The notes under the pieces: model-generated
The model's input: the letters and a program-made list of their open reading frames with translations, nothing else
What the model was told of the DNA's origin: nothing
Databases searched by the model: none
DNA from: Lactobacillus kitasatonis DSM 16761 = JCM 1039
GTDB lineage: Bacteria > Bacillota > Bacilli > Lactobacillales > Lactobacillaceae
Assembly (NCBI RefSeq): GCF_000615285.1
Contig: NZ_BALU01000003.1
Span: 1 to 64,000 of the forward strand
Direction of reading: 5' to 3'
DNA: 64,000 nucleotides
Shown here: positions 34,306 through 43,873 of the stretch, piece after piece
How the letters are laid out: each line of letters begins with the position of its first letter
How positions within the stretch are numbered: position 1 is the stretch's first letter
Position numbers and translations under genes: made by a program

Positions 34306-34638
34306 ATGAGTTTGACTGTAAATCTTTATTACAATGGCAAAAATGGTGATGCCAGAAAGTTCGCACAAGAAATGGAAGACAAGGGTATTGCAGGTCGTAT
34401 TCGTGCCGAAGAAGGTAATGAAAAATATGATTACTTTATCCCAATGGACGATCCTGAGACGGTTTTATTAATCGATAGTTGGCGTGATCAAAAGGCGCTT
34501 GATGCTCACCATGCTTCACCTATGATGAAGGAATTGGCTGACTTGCGTGAAAAGTATGACTTGCATATGCGCGTTGAACGCTATATCTCAGATGACAGCG
34601 GCGTGCCTGCAAGTGATCAAAAGTTTATTCGTAAATAA
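34306..34638 (+). CDS. Antibiotic biosynthesis monooxygenase (ABM)-domain protein
   Basis: 110 residues with the ABM/YdhR-type ferredoxin-like fold: an opening strand (SLTVNLYYNGKNGDARKFAQEM) and the typical DSWRDQKALDAHHASPMMKEL helix. Family members are small dimeric monooxygenases or heme-degrading-like proteins, often of unknown substrate. AAGGAGAG precedes the ATG. The GNAT gene begins 2 bases after the stop, so the two are co-translated. Confidence 0.85.
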   Translation: MSLTVNLYYNGKNGDARKFAQEMEDKGIAGRIRAEEGNEKYDYFIPMDDPETVLLIDSWRDQKALDAHHASPMMKELADLREKYDLHMRVERYISDDSGVPASDQKFIRK

Positions 34639-34640
34639 AG

Positions 34641-35063
34641 ATGATTAGAAAATATCAAAAGAGTGATTTAGATGCGTTGATGCAGATTTGGCTTGAGGGC
34701 AACCTTGATGCACACGATTTTATTGATCCAAGTTATTGGCATGATAACTATGAATTGGTGAAAAAAGAGTTGCCGAATGCTCAGCTGTATGTAGATGAAG
34801 AAGATGGCGAGATAGCTGGTTTTGTAGGGATGCAAGGTGACTATATTGCCGGTATCTTTGTTAAAAGAGATTATCGGGGCCGCGGTATTGGCGGAAAGCT
34901 GATTGACTTTTTGAAGCTAAAGCATGATAAATTGCAGCTGTCGGTGTATGAAAAGAATGAGGCGGCTATTAGTTTTTATCAAAACCGTGGTTTTAAGTTA
35001 GTGAAAAAAGAGATTGATCAAGAGACTGGTGCAGCCGACTGTTTAATGGAGTGGGATGCATAA
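34641..35063 (+). CDS. GNAT-family N-acetyltransferase
   Basis: 140 residues. The acetyl-CoA pyrophosphate loop is seen as VKRDYRGRGIGGKLID (RxxGxG/A) and the C-terminal motif as YEKNEAAISFYQNRGFK. Cytosolic, acetylates an amine on a small molecule or protein; substrate unknown. Tightly linked to the ABM gene upstream. Confidence 0.88.
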   Translation: MIRKYQKSDLDALMQIWLEGNLDAHDFIDPSYWHDNYELVKKELPNAQLYVDEEDGEIAGFVGMQGDYIAGIFVKRDYRGRGIGGKLIDFLKLKHDKLQLSVYEKNEAAISFYQNRGFKLVKKEIDQETGAADCLMEWDA

Positions 35064-35114
35064 AAGTAATGCCTAGAAATTTATAATAAGTATTTTTTCA
35101 TAATGGACTAGCGG

Positions 35115-35381
35115 TATTAAGCTTAAAGTAATGAAAGTCAGGAAAAGCATGGTGTTGAGATGTCAGAAATTGCTTTAGCTTTGGAATGGGCTAAGGGTAT
35201 CACTGCTCCAATTGTTGGTTCAACGAAGATCAAACACCTTGAATCAGCTGTGAATTCGATGGACGTAGAGCTCACACTAGATGAAGTAAACTATTTTGAT
35301 GAATTGTATGTGTCACACCCAATTATCGGTGCAATTAATCAAAATCCACCTGAGGGCACAGTGGTTTTAGATAGGAAATAG
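35115..35381 (+). pseudogene. Aldo/keto reductase, C-terminal fragment
   Basis: The frame reads KHGVEMSEIALALEWAKGITAPIVGSTKIKHLESAVNSMDVELT, the AKR C-terminal region with the GSTK cofactor motif. The N-terminal 230 or so residues are absent: the upstream sequence to 35064 shows no AKR reading. So this is a remnant of a gene otherwise deleted. No RBS of its own fits. Confidence 0.8.
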
Positions 35382-35568
35382 AGTAAAGAAACTATTAAGT
35401 GTAAAATCTTAATAGTTTTTTATTTACTCTCACTAAAACACGAACAATAATATATAAAAATTATGATTAATTAATAAATTAGCCAGCAATTTTAGTAAAA
35501 TACTGTAAAACTAAAAAAATATATGTTAAAATCTTACCGTTAACTAATTTGAGAGGGAAATAATCAAC

Positions 35569-36102
35569 ATGAATAACGACATCGAAAAAGTATTATTTGA
35601 TCAAGATCAACTTAACAAGCGCATGGATGAAATGGCAGCTCGCCTTAACAAGAAATATGAAGGGCAAGAACCAATCGTCATTCCAGTTTTGAATGGCGCA
35701 ATGATCTTTGCCAGTGATATGATCAAAAGATTAACTTTCGAATTAACAATTGACCCAATTAGAGCCTCCAGTTATGAAGGTACCAGCTCTACTGGTAAGG
35801 TTAAGATTACCCAAGACGTGAAGTCAGACGTTAAGAACCGCCCAGTAATCTTCATGGAAGATATCATTGACACAGGTAGAACTTTAAAGGCACTTAGCGA
35901 CTTGATGAAGGAACGCGGTGCCAAGAGTGTTGAAGTTATTTCTATGTTAGATAAACCTGAGACACGTGTAGTTGACTTCTACCCAGATGATTATGGTTTC
36001 AAGGCTCCTAATGAATTCTTAGTAGGTTACGGCTTGGACTACAACGGTCTTTACCGCAACTTGCCATATGTTGGTATTCTTAAGCAAAGAGTTTACGCTT
36101 AG
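35569..36102 (+). CDS. hpt: Hypoxanthine phosphoribosyltransferase
   Basis: 177 residues with the PRPP-binding signature VIFMEDIIDTGRTLKAL (residues 97-113) and the N-terminal base-binding region typical of HPRT (IVIPVLNGAMIFASDMIKRL). The C-terminal YGLDYNGLYRNLPYVG motif is HPRT-specific. It converts hypoxanthine or guanine plus PRPP to IMP/GMP in purine salvage. GAGAGGG precedes the ATG; monocistronic with terminator at 36121. Confidence 0.93.
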   Translation: MNNDIEKVLFDQDQLNKRMDEMAARLNKKYEGQEPIVIPVLNGAMIFASDMIKRLTFELTIDPIRASSYEGTSSTGKVKITQDVKSDVKNRPVIFMEDIIDTGRTLKALSDLMKERGAKSVEVISMLDKPETRVVDFYPDDYGFKAPNEFLVGYGLDYNGLYRNLPYVGILKQRVYA

Positions 36103-36120
36103 ATTTAATATAGATAATGT

Positions 36121-36168
36121 AAAAAAAGACATAGCTTATCTCATTTAAATAGGTTATGTCTTTTTTAA
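36121..36168 (+). terminator. hpt terminator
   Basis: AAAAAAGACATAGCTTAT pairs with ATAGGTTATGTCTTTTTT. Confidence 0.85.
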
Positions 36169-36496
36169 TATTCATAAATACAATTGATAAGATTTTGCAT
36201 ATTTAAAGTTACAGAAAAAACGTATAGTATTTGATTTTCACTTGTCACCGCTAATCGATATCTTATTTTATAAAAAAGGAACTTATCTATTAGCTATAAA
36301 ATATACTGAGAATGAACTTTTATCGCTAACTGTATTCTTGTATAGCTTAATTTAAATAACGAAAAATGGCTTTATAATGCGCTTTTTGCTTTGACTAAAT
36401 TAAAAAATTTAATATCAAATAGTTAAGGGAGTATAAATGTTATTAGTTATAAGGATTTAAATGGTTTGTTAGTAAATTGAATACGAGGCGTACAAT
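36169..36496. other. Non-coding AT-rich intergenic region
   Basis: About 330 bases between hpt and the broken methyltransferase. No gene longer than a few codons, no strong hairpin and no recognised RNA. A GGGAG followed by ATG opens only a 7-codon frame at 36438. I see nothing further in it. Confidence 0.5.
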
Positions 36497-37840
36497 ATGA
36501 GAGAAAAAGATATTTTAGACGTAACTATTGCCGATCTTTTCCCTGAAGGTAGAGGCCTAGCAAAGTACGGTAATAAATTAGTATTTGTTAGGGATGCCTT
36601 ACCTGGTGAAGAAGTTAAAGCTGAAGTTGAAGAAGTTCATTAAAATACGAAAAAGTACTGAAATTATCAAGTTTAGTCCTGATCGAGTTCATGATGACTA
36701 TTCAAAGTGGGCTCACAAGGGTTATGCACGTTGGGCTAACTTACAATATGACAAGCAATTAGCTTTTAAGAAGGAAAGGATTCAAAGATTGTTAACCAAG
36801 GAAGGCTTGAATGGCATTGAAGTTGAAAACGCTATTGCTAGTCCATTTCAAAAGCATTATCGCAATGAAGTAGTTTTCCCAGTTCGTAAGGTCAATGGAT
36901 AAATCGAAATCGGCTTCTATGAACCACGAACAACCAACTTTATTCCTTTGAACAATTTCGTCACAACTAATAGCGATATTGAAAAGGTATTGTTTGGTGT
37001 ACGTGACACCTTGAGTGAACTTGATGTTTCCGTTTATGATCCTGATACTAATACAGGTTTTGTTAGAGATATCGATGTTCGTCGTTCAGAAACTAACGAT
37101 GGGATGATCATTACCTTGGTTACCCATAACAAGGATGACGTGAAGTTGTTGGAACTTTCAGGCTTAATCACCGAGAAGTTCCACAATGTTAACGGCATTG
37201 TATTGAACTTTAAACCACACAAGACTAACGAAATTTTTGGCAAAGAAAATATCCCTGTTTGGGGCAATGACTTTATTGAAGATGAAATCAATGGCGTTAG
37301 CTTCAAGATCTTACCTAAGAGTTTCTTCCAACCAAACGGCGGGCAATTGAAGACTATTGTCGAAAAGCTCTAGAGGCTGCAGATTTGCAAGCAGATGACG
37401 ACTTAATTGATGCCTACTGTGGTGTGGGCAGCTTTGGCTTGATTGCAGCCGATAAAGTAAAATCAGTCCGCGACGTTGATAGTGAAAGAACCACGATTGA
37501 AGATGCTAGATTTAACACCAGGAAGAATAAGGTAGAGAATGCTAATTTCTACATCGGCAATGCTGATCAAGTAATGAATCGTTTAGCTAAAAACAATGAA
37601 AATACTAGCGTCATTATTGCAATTGCTCCTAAGAAAGGCTTGTTAAAAGGCTTTATTGAAGCTAGCGTAAAGATGCAGCCAAGAGAGTTTATCTATCTCT
37701 CATTTAACCCAGACACTTTGGTACGTGATCTTAAGTACTTTAAGCAAAATGCTTATGAAACTAAGGCAATCACACCGATTGATGTTGCACCTCAAACACT
37801 AGATATGATGTGCATTTGCAGACTAGATAAGGAAAATTAA
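36497..37840 (+). pseudogene. 23S rRNA uracil-C5 methyltransferase (RlmD/RumA, TrmA family), multiply disrupted
   Basis: A single gene in at least four pieces. From ATG 36497: TRAM-like N-terminus (REKDILDVTIADLFPEGRGLAKYGNKLVF) to a stop in EEVH; frame shift; FSPDRVHDDYSKWAHKGYARW ... EVVFPVRKVNG then TAA 36900-36902; IEIGFYEPRTTNFI ... SFFQPNGGQLKT then a frame shift at 37370; DAYCGVGSFGL and CICRLDKEN to 37840. The catalytic Cys of the SCNP motif has become Phe (YLSFNPDT), and the DPPRKG motif reads IAPKKG. So it is dead by both frame and active site. Confidence 0.88.
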
Positions 37841-37875
37841 TTTAAAATAAGAAGCCTAACATAATTAGGTAAAAA

Positions 37876-37884
37876 TGTTATAAT
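37876..37884 (+). promoter_or_regulatory. Extended -10 promoter for the gene at 37927
   Basis: TGTTATAAT matches TGnTATAAT, 42 bases before the ATG. Confidence 0.5.
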
Positions 37885-37926
37885 GACTGTGTTGGAGTTT
37901 ATTTATAAGAAAAGAGATAAAAGCGA

Positions 37927-38166
37927 ATGAACACAATAGCATTTAACCAACAATTATCAGACAAATTGAATGAAACTCTAAATCCTGATTTGTACTCAAC
38001 ACCAGGTAAAGGTGAAATTACTGTCGTCGCAAATGAAAAGAAAGATTTGCGTGAATACCGCATCATCACCAAAGACAACAAGGTTGTTGATTTAGTTGAT
38101 GCTTATGACTCTGAGCACGATGCCGACTACCAAAAGTTAGTCGACTTCCTCAAGGACTACCGTTAA
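37927..38166 (+). CDS. Small cytosolic protein of unknown function
   Basis: 79 residues with acidic C-terminal half (VDAYDSEHDADYQKLVDFLKDYR) and an N-terminal helix (NTIAFNQQLSDKLNETLN). An extended -10 promoter upstream and a strong terminator downstream make it a genuine monocistronic gene. No family recognised. Confidence 0.7.
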   Translation: MNTIAFNQQLSDKLNETLNPDLYSTPGKGEITVVANEKKDLREYRIITKDNKVVDLVDAYDSEHDADYQKLVDFLKDYR

Positions 38167-38180
38167 TTAAGAATACAATT

Positions 38181-38216
38181 AAGCCCCAGAGCTATATCAG
38201 CTCTGGGCTTTTTTAT
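38181..38216 (+). terminator. Intrinsic terminator
   Basis: AAGCCCCAGAGCT (38181-38193) pairs with AGCTCTGGGCTT (38199-38210) and is followed by TTTT. Confidence 0.92.
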
Positions 38217-38272
38217 TTGCTTGGCTTAATAATTTTCTAATAAATAAAACAAACATAATAGAGGTAGATATA

Positions 38273-38602
38273 ATGAAAACACAACTAAGATTTAAAGTGG
38301 GCCAAGATTATTCTGAACAACAAAATGGTTTGCCAAAGGCATTCTTCAATAACCTAAAATATAGCTATATGAGTGTCAATACTCGTTATCTTTACATGAT
38401 TTTTACTCTACGGATGACAGAGTAACAAAATAAGGGTTGGATGGATGATGATGGCAACATGTACATCATTTATTAAGATGAAGATTTGATGAAAGAAATG
38501 CACTGCAAATCTTGTACAGTAGATAAATTGAAAAACGAACTAGTTGAATTTGACTTGCTATCAATGGAGGACATTTTAACCATTTGTATCCCTTACATGT
38601 AA
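38273..38602 (+). pseudogene. Plasmid replication initiator RepA_N-domain fragment with nonsense codons
   Basis: One continuous frame of 110 codons with two internal TAA codons. It reads KTQLRFKVGQDYSEQQNGLPKAFF, then NLKYSYMSVNTRYLYMIFTLRMTE, stop, KGWMDDDGNMYIIY, stop, KSCTVDKLKNELVEFDLL. The pattern (PKAFF, then a tyrosine-rich helix, NNWIDEDGNIYFIY-like segment, winged-helix KLKKELVEFGLL) is the RepA_N domain of theta-replicating lactic acid bacterial plasmids. It is a chromosomal fossil of an integrated plasmid or related element. GAGGTAG precedes the ATG. Confidence 0.7.
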
Positions 38603-38626
38603 GCAATTCGTATAGCCATTAGGGTG

Positions 38627-38656
38627 AAAAAGGTACATAAAATTGTGCCTTTTTTG
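38627..38656 (+). terminator. Intrinsic terminator
   Basis: AAAAAGGTACA pairs with TGTGCCTTTTT with a mismatch. Confidence 0.7.
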
Positions 38657-38776
38657 TTATTAAATTTTTTCAAAATTAGGCCGTAAAATTTAGATCATCA
38701 TCAAAAGTTAATATATAATTAATATAGAGTAAAAGTTTAACATTAAAGTAATTGCATTAATAGGTGAAAATAATAA

Positions 38777-40294
38777 ATGAAGAAAACTTTATTTGGTTTA
38801 ATTTATATGTCTTCCTATAAGATTCAACTTAACATAGTAGATCTAAAGGATCTAACTGTCATTGAAAAACTGGATTCGCCTTCGTTTTTACAAGCTGATA
38901 GTAAAAGCCAGGTTTTTGAACAAGATATGGACAAAATCTGTGATGCAATTGAAGGCTTTAAAGATAAGCTAGCAGAATATCAGATTAAGGATTTCAAGTT
39001 TTACGGTAATGAACAATTAATTGATGAAATGTCTGCCAGTTTTATTGCAGATCAGATCAAGGTTAGAACTGGTTGGAAGATCGAATGGCTTAATGGTGGT
39101 CAAATCGTCTACGCCAAGGTTTTAAGCGGGATGAAGAGTCAAGCAGAAGTAAATGACGATGGCGAGGACCACGCCACTTATTTGCTTAGTCTTGGTTCTG
39201 CAATGATCAACCTTTCTTTGTTTAAAAACAATAAGTTCGAATCAAGCTGGAGCCTGGCTTTAGGTCCACGAGAGATCCAAGAGATCAATGAAATCACTAA
39301 TGAAACGCCTAATGATCCGATCTATGTTATCAATGATTACTTAGGTGCGAAGATCGGTCACTTGGCTCGTCAGATCAAGGATAATTCGCGTGCCGCTGTA
39401 ATTATCCAACACGCTGATGCCTTGAATAATACTTATTTGAAGAAAGAGAACTCAGCTAACCAAATTACGCACGAAGAATTTCAACACTTCTATGATCAAC
39501 TGATCCAAATGTCGCTTAACGATATCATGCAAAACTATGACTTGGAACCAGCTGTAGCTGACCACGCTATTCCTAATGCCATTTCAATCAAGCAATTCCT
39601 TTCTCTTTTAAATATTGGCACGATTTACATTACAGACATGTCTGTTGTCACCGGCCTTTTGATGCTAGAGAAGAGAGGCAAAGATACTGATATCATGATG
39701 ACTTCAGCTCAAAATATGGCTCGACGCTATTTGGTTGATTTACACCATGCTACTGCAGTGCGCAAGTTTGCTTTGCATATCTTTGACCGTCTGCGCAAGG
39801 TACATCTTTTGCCTAAATCTGACAGAGAATTATTGAGTTGGGCTGCCATAGTTGATGATATTGGTAGTTTTGTTAACCAAGCAAGACGCTATGAGCAATC
39901 AGCCGAATTCTTGGATGATAATGAATTAATCGGCTTGTCTGATCGTGAAAACGAAATTGTTAGTGAAATTTGTCGTTATCAGACTATGAACGAAGATGGT
40001 TCTGCACCTGACATTGGTGGCCATCATTACCGTCACCTAGATCCAGAAATTCAGTTAACGGTTGCCAAGCTTTCCGCTATTTTACGAATAGCTACTGCGT
40101 TAGATGCTTCACACAAGCAAAAGATTAAGCAAATCGTTATTTCGCTGAAGAAAAATAATGAATTAATCGTCAGAGCCAAAACAAATGCGGATATTACATT
40201 GGAACGCTGGTCCTTTAATAAACGCGTGAAATTATTTGAAGACGTATTTGGCATCAAAGTTGTTTTAAAACAAGAGGGTATGAATAGACAATGA
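38777..40294 (+). CDS. Ppx/GppA-like protein with degenerate HD domain (probable pseudoenzyme in polyphosphate operon)
   Basis: 505 residues. An N-terminal actin-like fold (about 1-300) aligns with exopolyphosphatase/GppA but lacks the expected phosphate loops: DxGSNS is replaced by LIYMSSYKIQL, and DxGGGS by LSLGSAMINL. A C-terminal HD-phosphohydrolase-like domain (about 310-490) starts HATAVRKFALHIFDRL, but the HD pair reads VDDIG instead of HD-IG. So both active sites look lost, and a regulatory or scaffold role is more likely. First gene of a four-gene polyphosphate operon; the stop overlaps the ppk start (ATGA, 40291-40294). Confidence 0.82.
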   Translation: MKKTLFGLIYMSSYKIQLNIVDLKDLTVIEKLDSPSFLQADSKSQVFEQDMDKICDAIEGFKDKLAEYQIKDFKFYGNEQLIDEMSASFIADQIKVRTGWKIEWLNGGQIVYAKVLSGMKSQAEVNDDGEDHATYLLSLGSAMINLSLFKNNKFESSWSLALGPREIQEINEITNETPNDPIYVINDYLGAKIGHLARQIKDNSRAAVIIQHADALNNTYLKKENSANQITHEEFQHFYDQLIQMSLNDIMQNYDLEPAVADHAIPNAISIKQFLSLLNIGTIYITDMSVVTGLLMLEKRGKDTDIMMTSAQNMARRYLVDLHHATAVRKFALHIFDRLRKVHLLPKSDRELLSWAAIVDDIGSFVNQARRYEQSAEFLDDNELIGLSDRENEIVSEICRYQTMNEDGSAPDIGGHHYRHLDPEIQLTVAKLSAILRIATALDASHKQKIKQIVISLKKNNELIVRAKTNADITLERWSFNKRVKLFEDVFGIKVVLKQEGMNRQ

Positions 40295-42483
40295 GTAGTA
40301 CATTTTTAGGAAATGAAAAAGAAGAAACAAAACCGTTTTTGAAACCGGAATATTTCAATAATCGTGAATTAAGTTGGATGGACTTTAACGATCGAGTACT
40401 AGAAGAAGCTCGTAATAAGGACAATCCATTGCTTGAAAGAATCAACTTTTTAGGTATCACCCAAAGCAATGTTGATGAATTCTTCATGGTTCGTGTCGCT
40501 TCTTTGCACAAGTTGATTGCGGCCGGTATCAAGACTACTGATTCATCTGGTATGACTCCAGAAAAACAACTTGACGCGATTAACAAAAAGGAACACAAAG
40601 CAGTAGAAAAGAGATACTCAACTTACTGGCGTTCACTTTTGCCTCAACTTGAAAAGAAGAACATCTTTATTAAAGAAGTTAAAGATCTGAACGCACAACA
40701 ATACGAATTTGTAAGACGTTACTTTAGTGATGAATTGTATCCAGTCATTACTCCAATGGCTGACGACACTAACCGTCCATTCCCATTTATTGCTAACGAT
40801 TCTTTGAATATCGCTGTTCGTTTAAAGGACAAAGAAGATGGCAAGCATCACTATGCTACACTTAGAGTTCCTAATAACTTTAAACGTTTAGTTAAGTTAC
40901 CAAAAGCGGACAACAGTTTTGTCTTACTAGAAGATATCATCAAAGAATTTGTCAGCAGCTTTTTCGACGGCTACGAAGTAAAAGAAGCCGCGATTTTCCG
41001 TGTTACTCGTGACATGGACTTGGACATGGCTGAACGTGATACTTCAGACTTTTTACGTAGTGTTCAAAAACAATTGAAGGACCGTGAACATGGTAAAGCT
41101 GTTCGCCTTGAAATCGAAAAGTCAATGGGTGACAAATTGCGTTCACGCTTGTTTGACAAGTTAAACGTTAAAAAGAGCGAAATCTATGAAATTTCAGGTC
41201 CAATTGATTTAACTTTCCTTAAGAAGTTAGCTGGCGCCGTTAAGGGACATGAAAAATTGCGCTATGCTCCAATTAAGGGTTACGTTGATCCAGACTTGGC
41301 TTTTTCTAGTGATATTTTTGCCAATATTAGAGAAAGAGATTATCTTGTACAACACCCATATGATTCATTTGATGCTGTATTGAACTTCATCCGTAAAGCT
41401 GCACATGATGACAAAGTTTTAGCCATTAAGATGACTCTTTACCGTGTTTCTGGTAATTCACCAATCATTAAATATTTGGGTCAAGCTGCCCAAGCAGGTA
41501 AGCAAGTTACTGTTTTGGTTGAAGTTAAAGCACGTTTTGACGAAGAGAACAACGTTCATTGGGCAAAGACCTTGGAACAAATGGGTTGTCACGTTATTTA
41601 CGGTTTGAAAGGACTTAAGACTCACACCAAGATTACTTTGGTAATTCGTCGTGACGAAGATGGTATTCGCAGATACATTCACTTAGGTACTGGTAACTAC
41701 AATGATGTAACTGCTCACTTCTACACTGATATGGGCTTGTTTACTTCACGTCGTGATCTTGGTGTTGACGCAACTAACTTGTTTAACATGCTATCTGGTT
41801 ATTCACGTCCACCATACTTTAGACGATTGAGAATTTCACCAAAGCATATTCGTGAATTCATCAACCAAAAGATCGATAACGAAATTGAAATTGCTAAAAC
41901 CGGCCGTAAAGCTGAAGTTCATATGAAGATGAACTCACTCTCTGACCCTGAAATCATTGGTAAACTATACGAAGCTTCACATGCTGGAGTTAAAATTCAC
42001 TTAATTGTGCGGGGAATTTGTTGTTTAAGAACCGATATTCCTGGAATTAGTGATAATATTGAAGTACATTCGATTGTGGGTAGATTACTCGAACATAGTC
42101 GAATCTATTACTTCTATAATGATGGTAATCAGGATGTTTACCTTTCAAGTGCTGACATGATGAAGCGTAACTTGAACAGAAGAGTTGAAACACTGTTCCC
42201 AATTTTGCAGCCAGATTTGAAAGAACGTGTGCTTAATATCTACAACATTATGTGGAACGACAACGTTAAACCCCGTGTACTTCATGATAATGTATATTCA
42301 ATGGTTGATAGACGTGGTAAAAAGGCCCTTAACTCTCAAGAGTACTTCATTCATCAATCACAAGAAAAAGAACGCGAATTAAAGCAAAAAGAAGATGAAG
42401 ATAGAGATCCTGATGTCTTTGAAGTAATACGTAGAGAAGACAATGATTTAACCCTTGATGAAAAGAAGGATACGGATGAGTAA
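40291..42483 (+). CDS. ppk: Polyphosphate kinase 1
   Basis: 730 residues, the usual PPK1 length. N-domain (FNNRELSWMDFNDRVLEEA), head domain, and two phospholipase D-like catalytic domains with the phosphorylated histidine in LKTHTKITLV, the TGNYN motif (YIHLGTGNYNDV) and the second site LLEHSRIYYFYN. It reversibly makes polyphosphate from ATP. ATGA overlaps with the previous gene, and the next gene starts inside its end (ATGAGTAA), so the operon is tightly coupled. Basic and intact. Confidence 0.95.
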   Translation: MSSTFLGNEKEETKPFLKPEYFNNRELSWMDFNDRVLEEARNKDNPLLERINFLGITQSNVDEFFMVRVASLHKLIAAGIKTTDSSGMTPEKQLDAINKKEHKAVEKRYSTYWRSLLPQLEKKNIFIKEVKDLNAQQYEFVRRYFSDELYPVITPMADDTNRPFPFIANDSLNIAVRLKDKEDGKHHYATLRVPNNFKRLVKLPKADNSFVLLEDIIKEFVSSFFDGYEVKEAAIFRVTRDMDLDMAERDTSDFLRSVQKQLKDREHGKAVRLEIEKSMGDKLRSRLFDKLNVKKSEIYEISGPIDLTFLKKLAGAVKGHEKLRYAPIKGYVDPDLAFSSDIFANIRERDYLVQHPYDSFDAVLNFIRKAAHDDKVLAIKMTLYRVSGNSPIIKYLGQAAQAGKQVTVLVEVKARFDEENNVHWAKTLEQMGCHVIYGLKGLKTHTKITLVIRRDEDGIRRYIHLGTGNYNDVTAHFYTDMGLFTSRRDLGVDATNLFNMLSGYSRPPYFRRLRISPKHIREFINQKIDNEIEIAKTGRKAEVHMKMNSLSDPEIIGKLYEASHAGVKIHLIVRGICCLRTDIPGISDNIEVHSIVGRLLEHSRIYYFYNDGNQDVYLSSADMMKRNLNRRVETLFPILQPDLKERVLNIYNIMWNDNVKPRVLHDNVYSMVDRRGKKALNSQEYFIHQSQEKERELKQKEDEDRDPDVFEVIRREDNDLTLDEKKDTDE

Positions 42484-43849
42484 GGACTTTTTACTCAAAA
42501 GATTTAATACCGATAAGCTTCGATTAAATGCCAGTAAAGATGAATTAATCGAAGCAGGTAAGAAGCAAGCTAAAAAGGTGCCTGTTAGTGAGTTGGGTAC
42601 TTTTAAGCCGGTTGAGCGGGATGCAGTTAAGATGATCAAAACACAGGAAGATACAATGATTCCTGAGCTTTTGCCATTGCGTCATCAGCGGATGACTGCC
42701 AATGCTTTTAGCTTCTTGCGTGGGACAGCCGGTGTCATGGAATATGATTTACTTCATAGCACGCAAAGTAAAATTTGGGTGATGACTTGTGGGGATGCCC
42801 ACTTGAACAACTTTGGCTTTTTTGCCTCACCTGAAAGACAGTTGCTATTTGGTTTAAACGACTTTGATGAAACTAGAGTAGGCAACTGGGAGAGCGATTT
42901 GAAGCGTCTTATGGTTAGCGCCAAATTGATTGGTGAGATTAACGGTTACAATCCTGATAATCTTTATAAGATCTTGAAGAGCACAGCTAAGGCTTATGAA
43001 GATGGAATTGCTGATGCAGCAGGACAAAAACTGCTTGATCGTTTTTACACTTCATACAGTATCAATGACTTTTTCAATACTGTCAGTGACGACAAGCAAT
43101 TGGTTAAAATTTTAAAGAAAATTGCGGATAAGGCACCAAAGAATAATTCAGATAAGGTAGTTAAGAAATTTACTACTGAAGAAGATGGCAAACTTGTTTT
43201 CAAAGAAAATCCACCTCGTGCTAGATGCATTTCTAATCAAACTTATCAAGAATTGGTCAGTGCCATGGATGAATATCAAAAGAAACTCTCACCAGATGTT
43301 AAACTTCTTTTGAATAATTTTAAACTAACCGATATCATTCGTTATAGTGTAGGTGTTGGTAGCTTTGGCACACGTTGCTACCTAGTTTTATTTACAGGTA
43401 GAGATGGCAGCCACTTGGTTTTGCAAATAAAAGAAGCTATGCCATCCAAATATGACTTGTCTAATCTATCTGTTGCGGAAGCTAAAGAGCAAGGGTATGA
43501 AGAAGGTCGTCGTGTTATTACCGGACAAAGTATCTTGCAAACCTTCTATGATCCATTCTTGGGCTATACTGAAGCAGGTGGCCGCAGCTATTATGTACGT
43601 CAATTCAGAGATATGAAAGACTCGATTGATACGATGAAGCTGGATGAAGAAAGCTTTGAAGCTTACGTTACACTATGTGCCTTCATTTTGGCTCATGCTC
43701 ATTGTCAAAGTCCAACTGCTTCAATGGTTTATGGCTACTTGCAAGAAAGTAAGCAATTTGACAAATATATGGCTGATTGGGCCGTTGCTTATAGTAAGCA
43801 AGTAGAGCAAGACTATGAAGCCTTTGTGAAGTATCTGCGCGGAGAATAA
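42476..43849 (+). CDS. DUF2252 family protein (kinase-like fold)
   Basis: 457 residues from ATG 42476, inside the last codons of ppk with AAGGA upstream. The DUF2252 hallmarks LPLRHQRMTANAFSFLRGTAG, CGDAHLNNFGFF and GLNDFDETRVGNWE are all present. GDxHxxNFG and NDFDE resemble the catalytic and metal-binding loops of aminoglycoside-phosphotransferase-like kinases, and families with this arrangement are thought to be kinase-like; no activity is established. Lying between ppk and ppx, it probably acts in polyphosphate or phosphate metabolism (context inference). Confidence 0.88.
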   Translation: MSKDFLLKRFNTDKLRLNASKDELIEAGKKQAKKVPVSELGTFKPVERDAVKMIKTQEDTMIPELLPLRHQRMTANAFSFLRGTAGVMEYDLLHSTQSKIWVMTCGDAHLNNFGFFASPERQLLFGLNDFDETRVGNWESDLKRLMVSAKLIGEINGYNPDNLYKILKSTAKAYEDGIADAAGQKLLDRFYTSYSINDFFNTVSDDKQLVKILKKIADKAPKNNSDKVVKKFTTEEDGKLVFKENPPRARCISNQTYQELVSAMDEYQKKLSPDVKLLLNNFKLTDIIRYSVGVGSFGTRCYLVLFTGRDGSHLVLQIKEAMPSKYDLSNLSVAEAKEQGYEEGRRVITGQSILQTFYDPFLGYTEAGGRSYYVRQFRDMKDSIDTMKLDEESFEAYVTLCAFILAHAHCQSPTASMVYGYLQESKQFDKYMADWAVAYSKQVEQDYEAFVKYLRGE

Positions 43850-43873
43850 AGAATAGACTGAGGAGGAAGGAAA

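Noticed and set aside
36438-36461. Seven-codon frame after GGGAG in the hpt-methyltransferase gap
   Set aside because: Too short to support as a gene, and nothing links it to a leader-peptide function.
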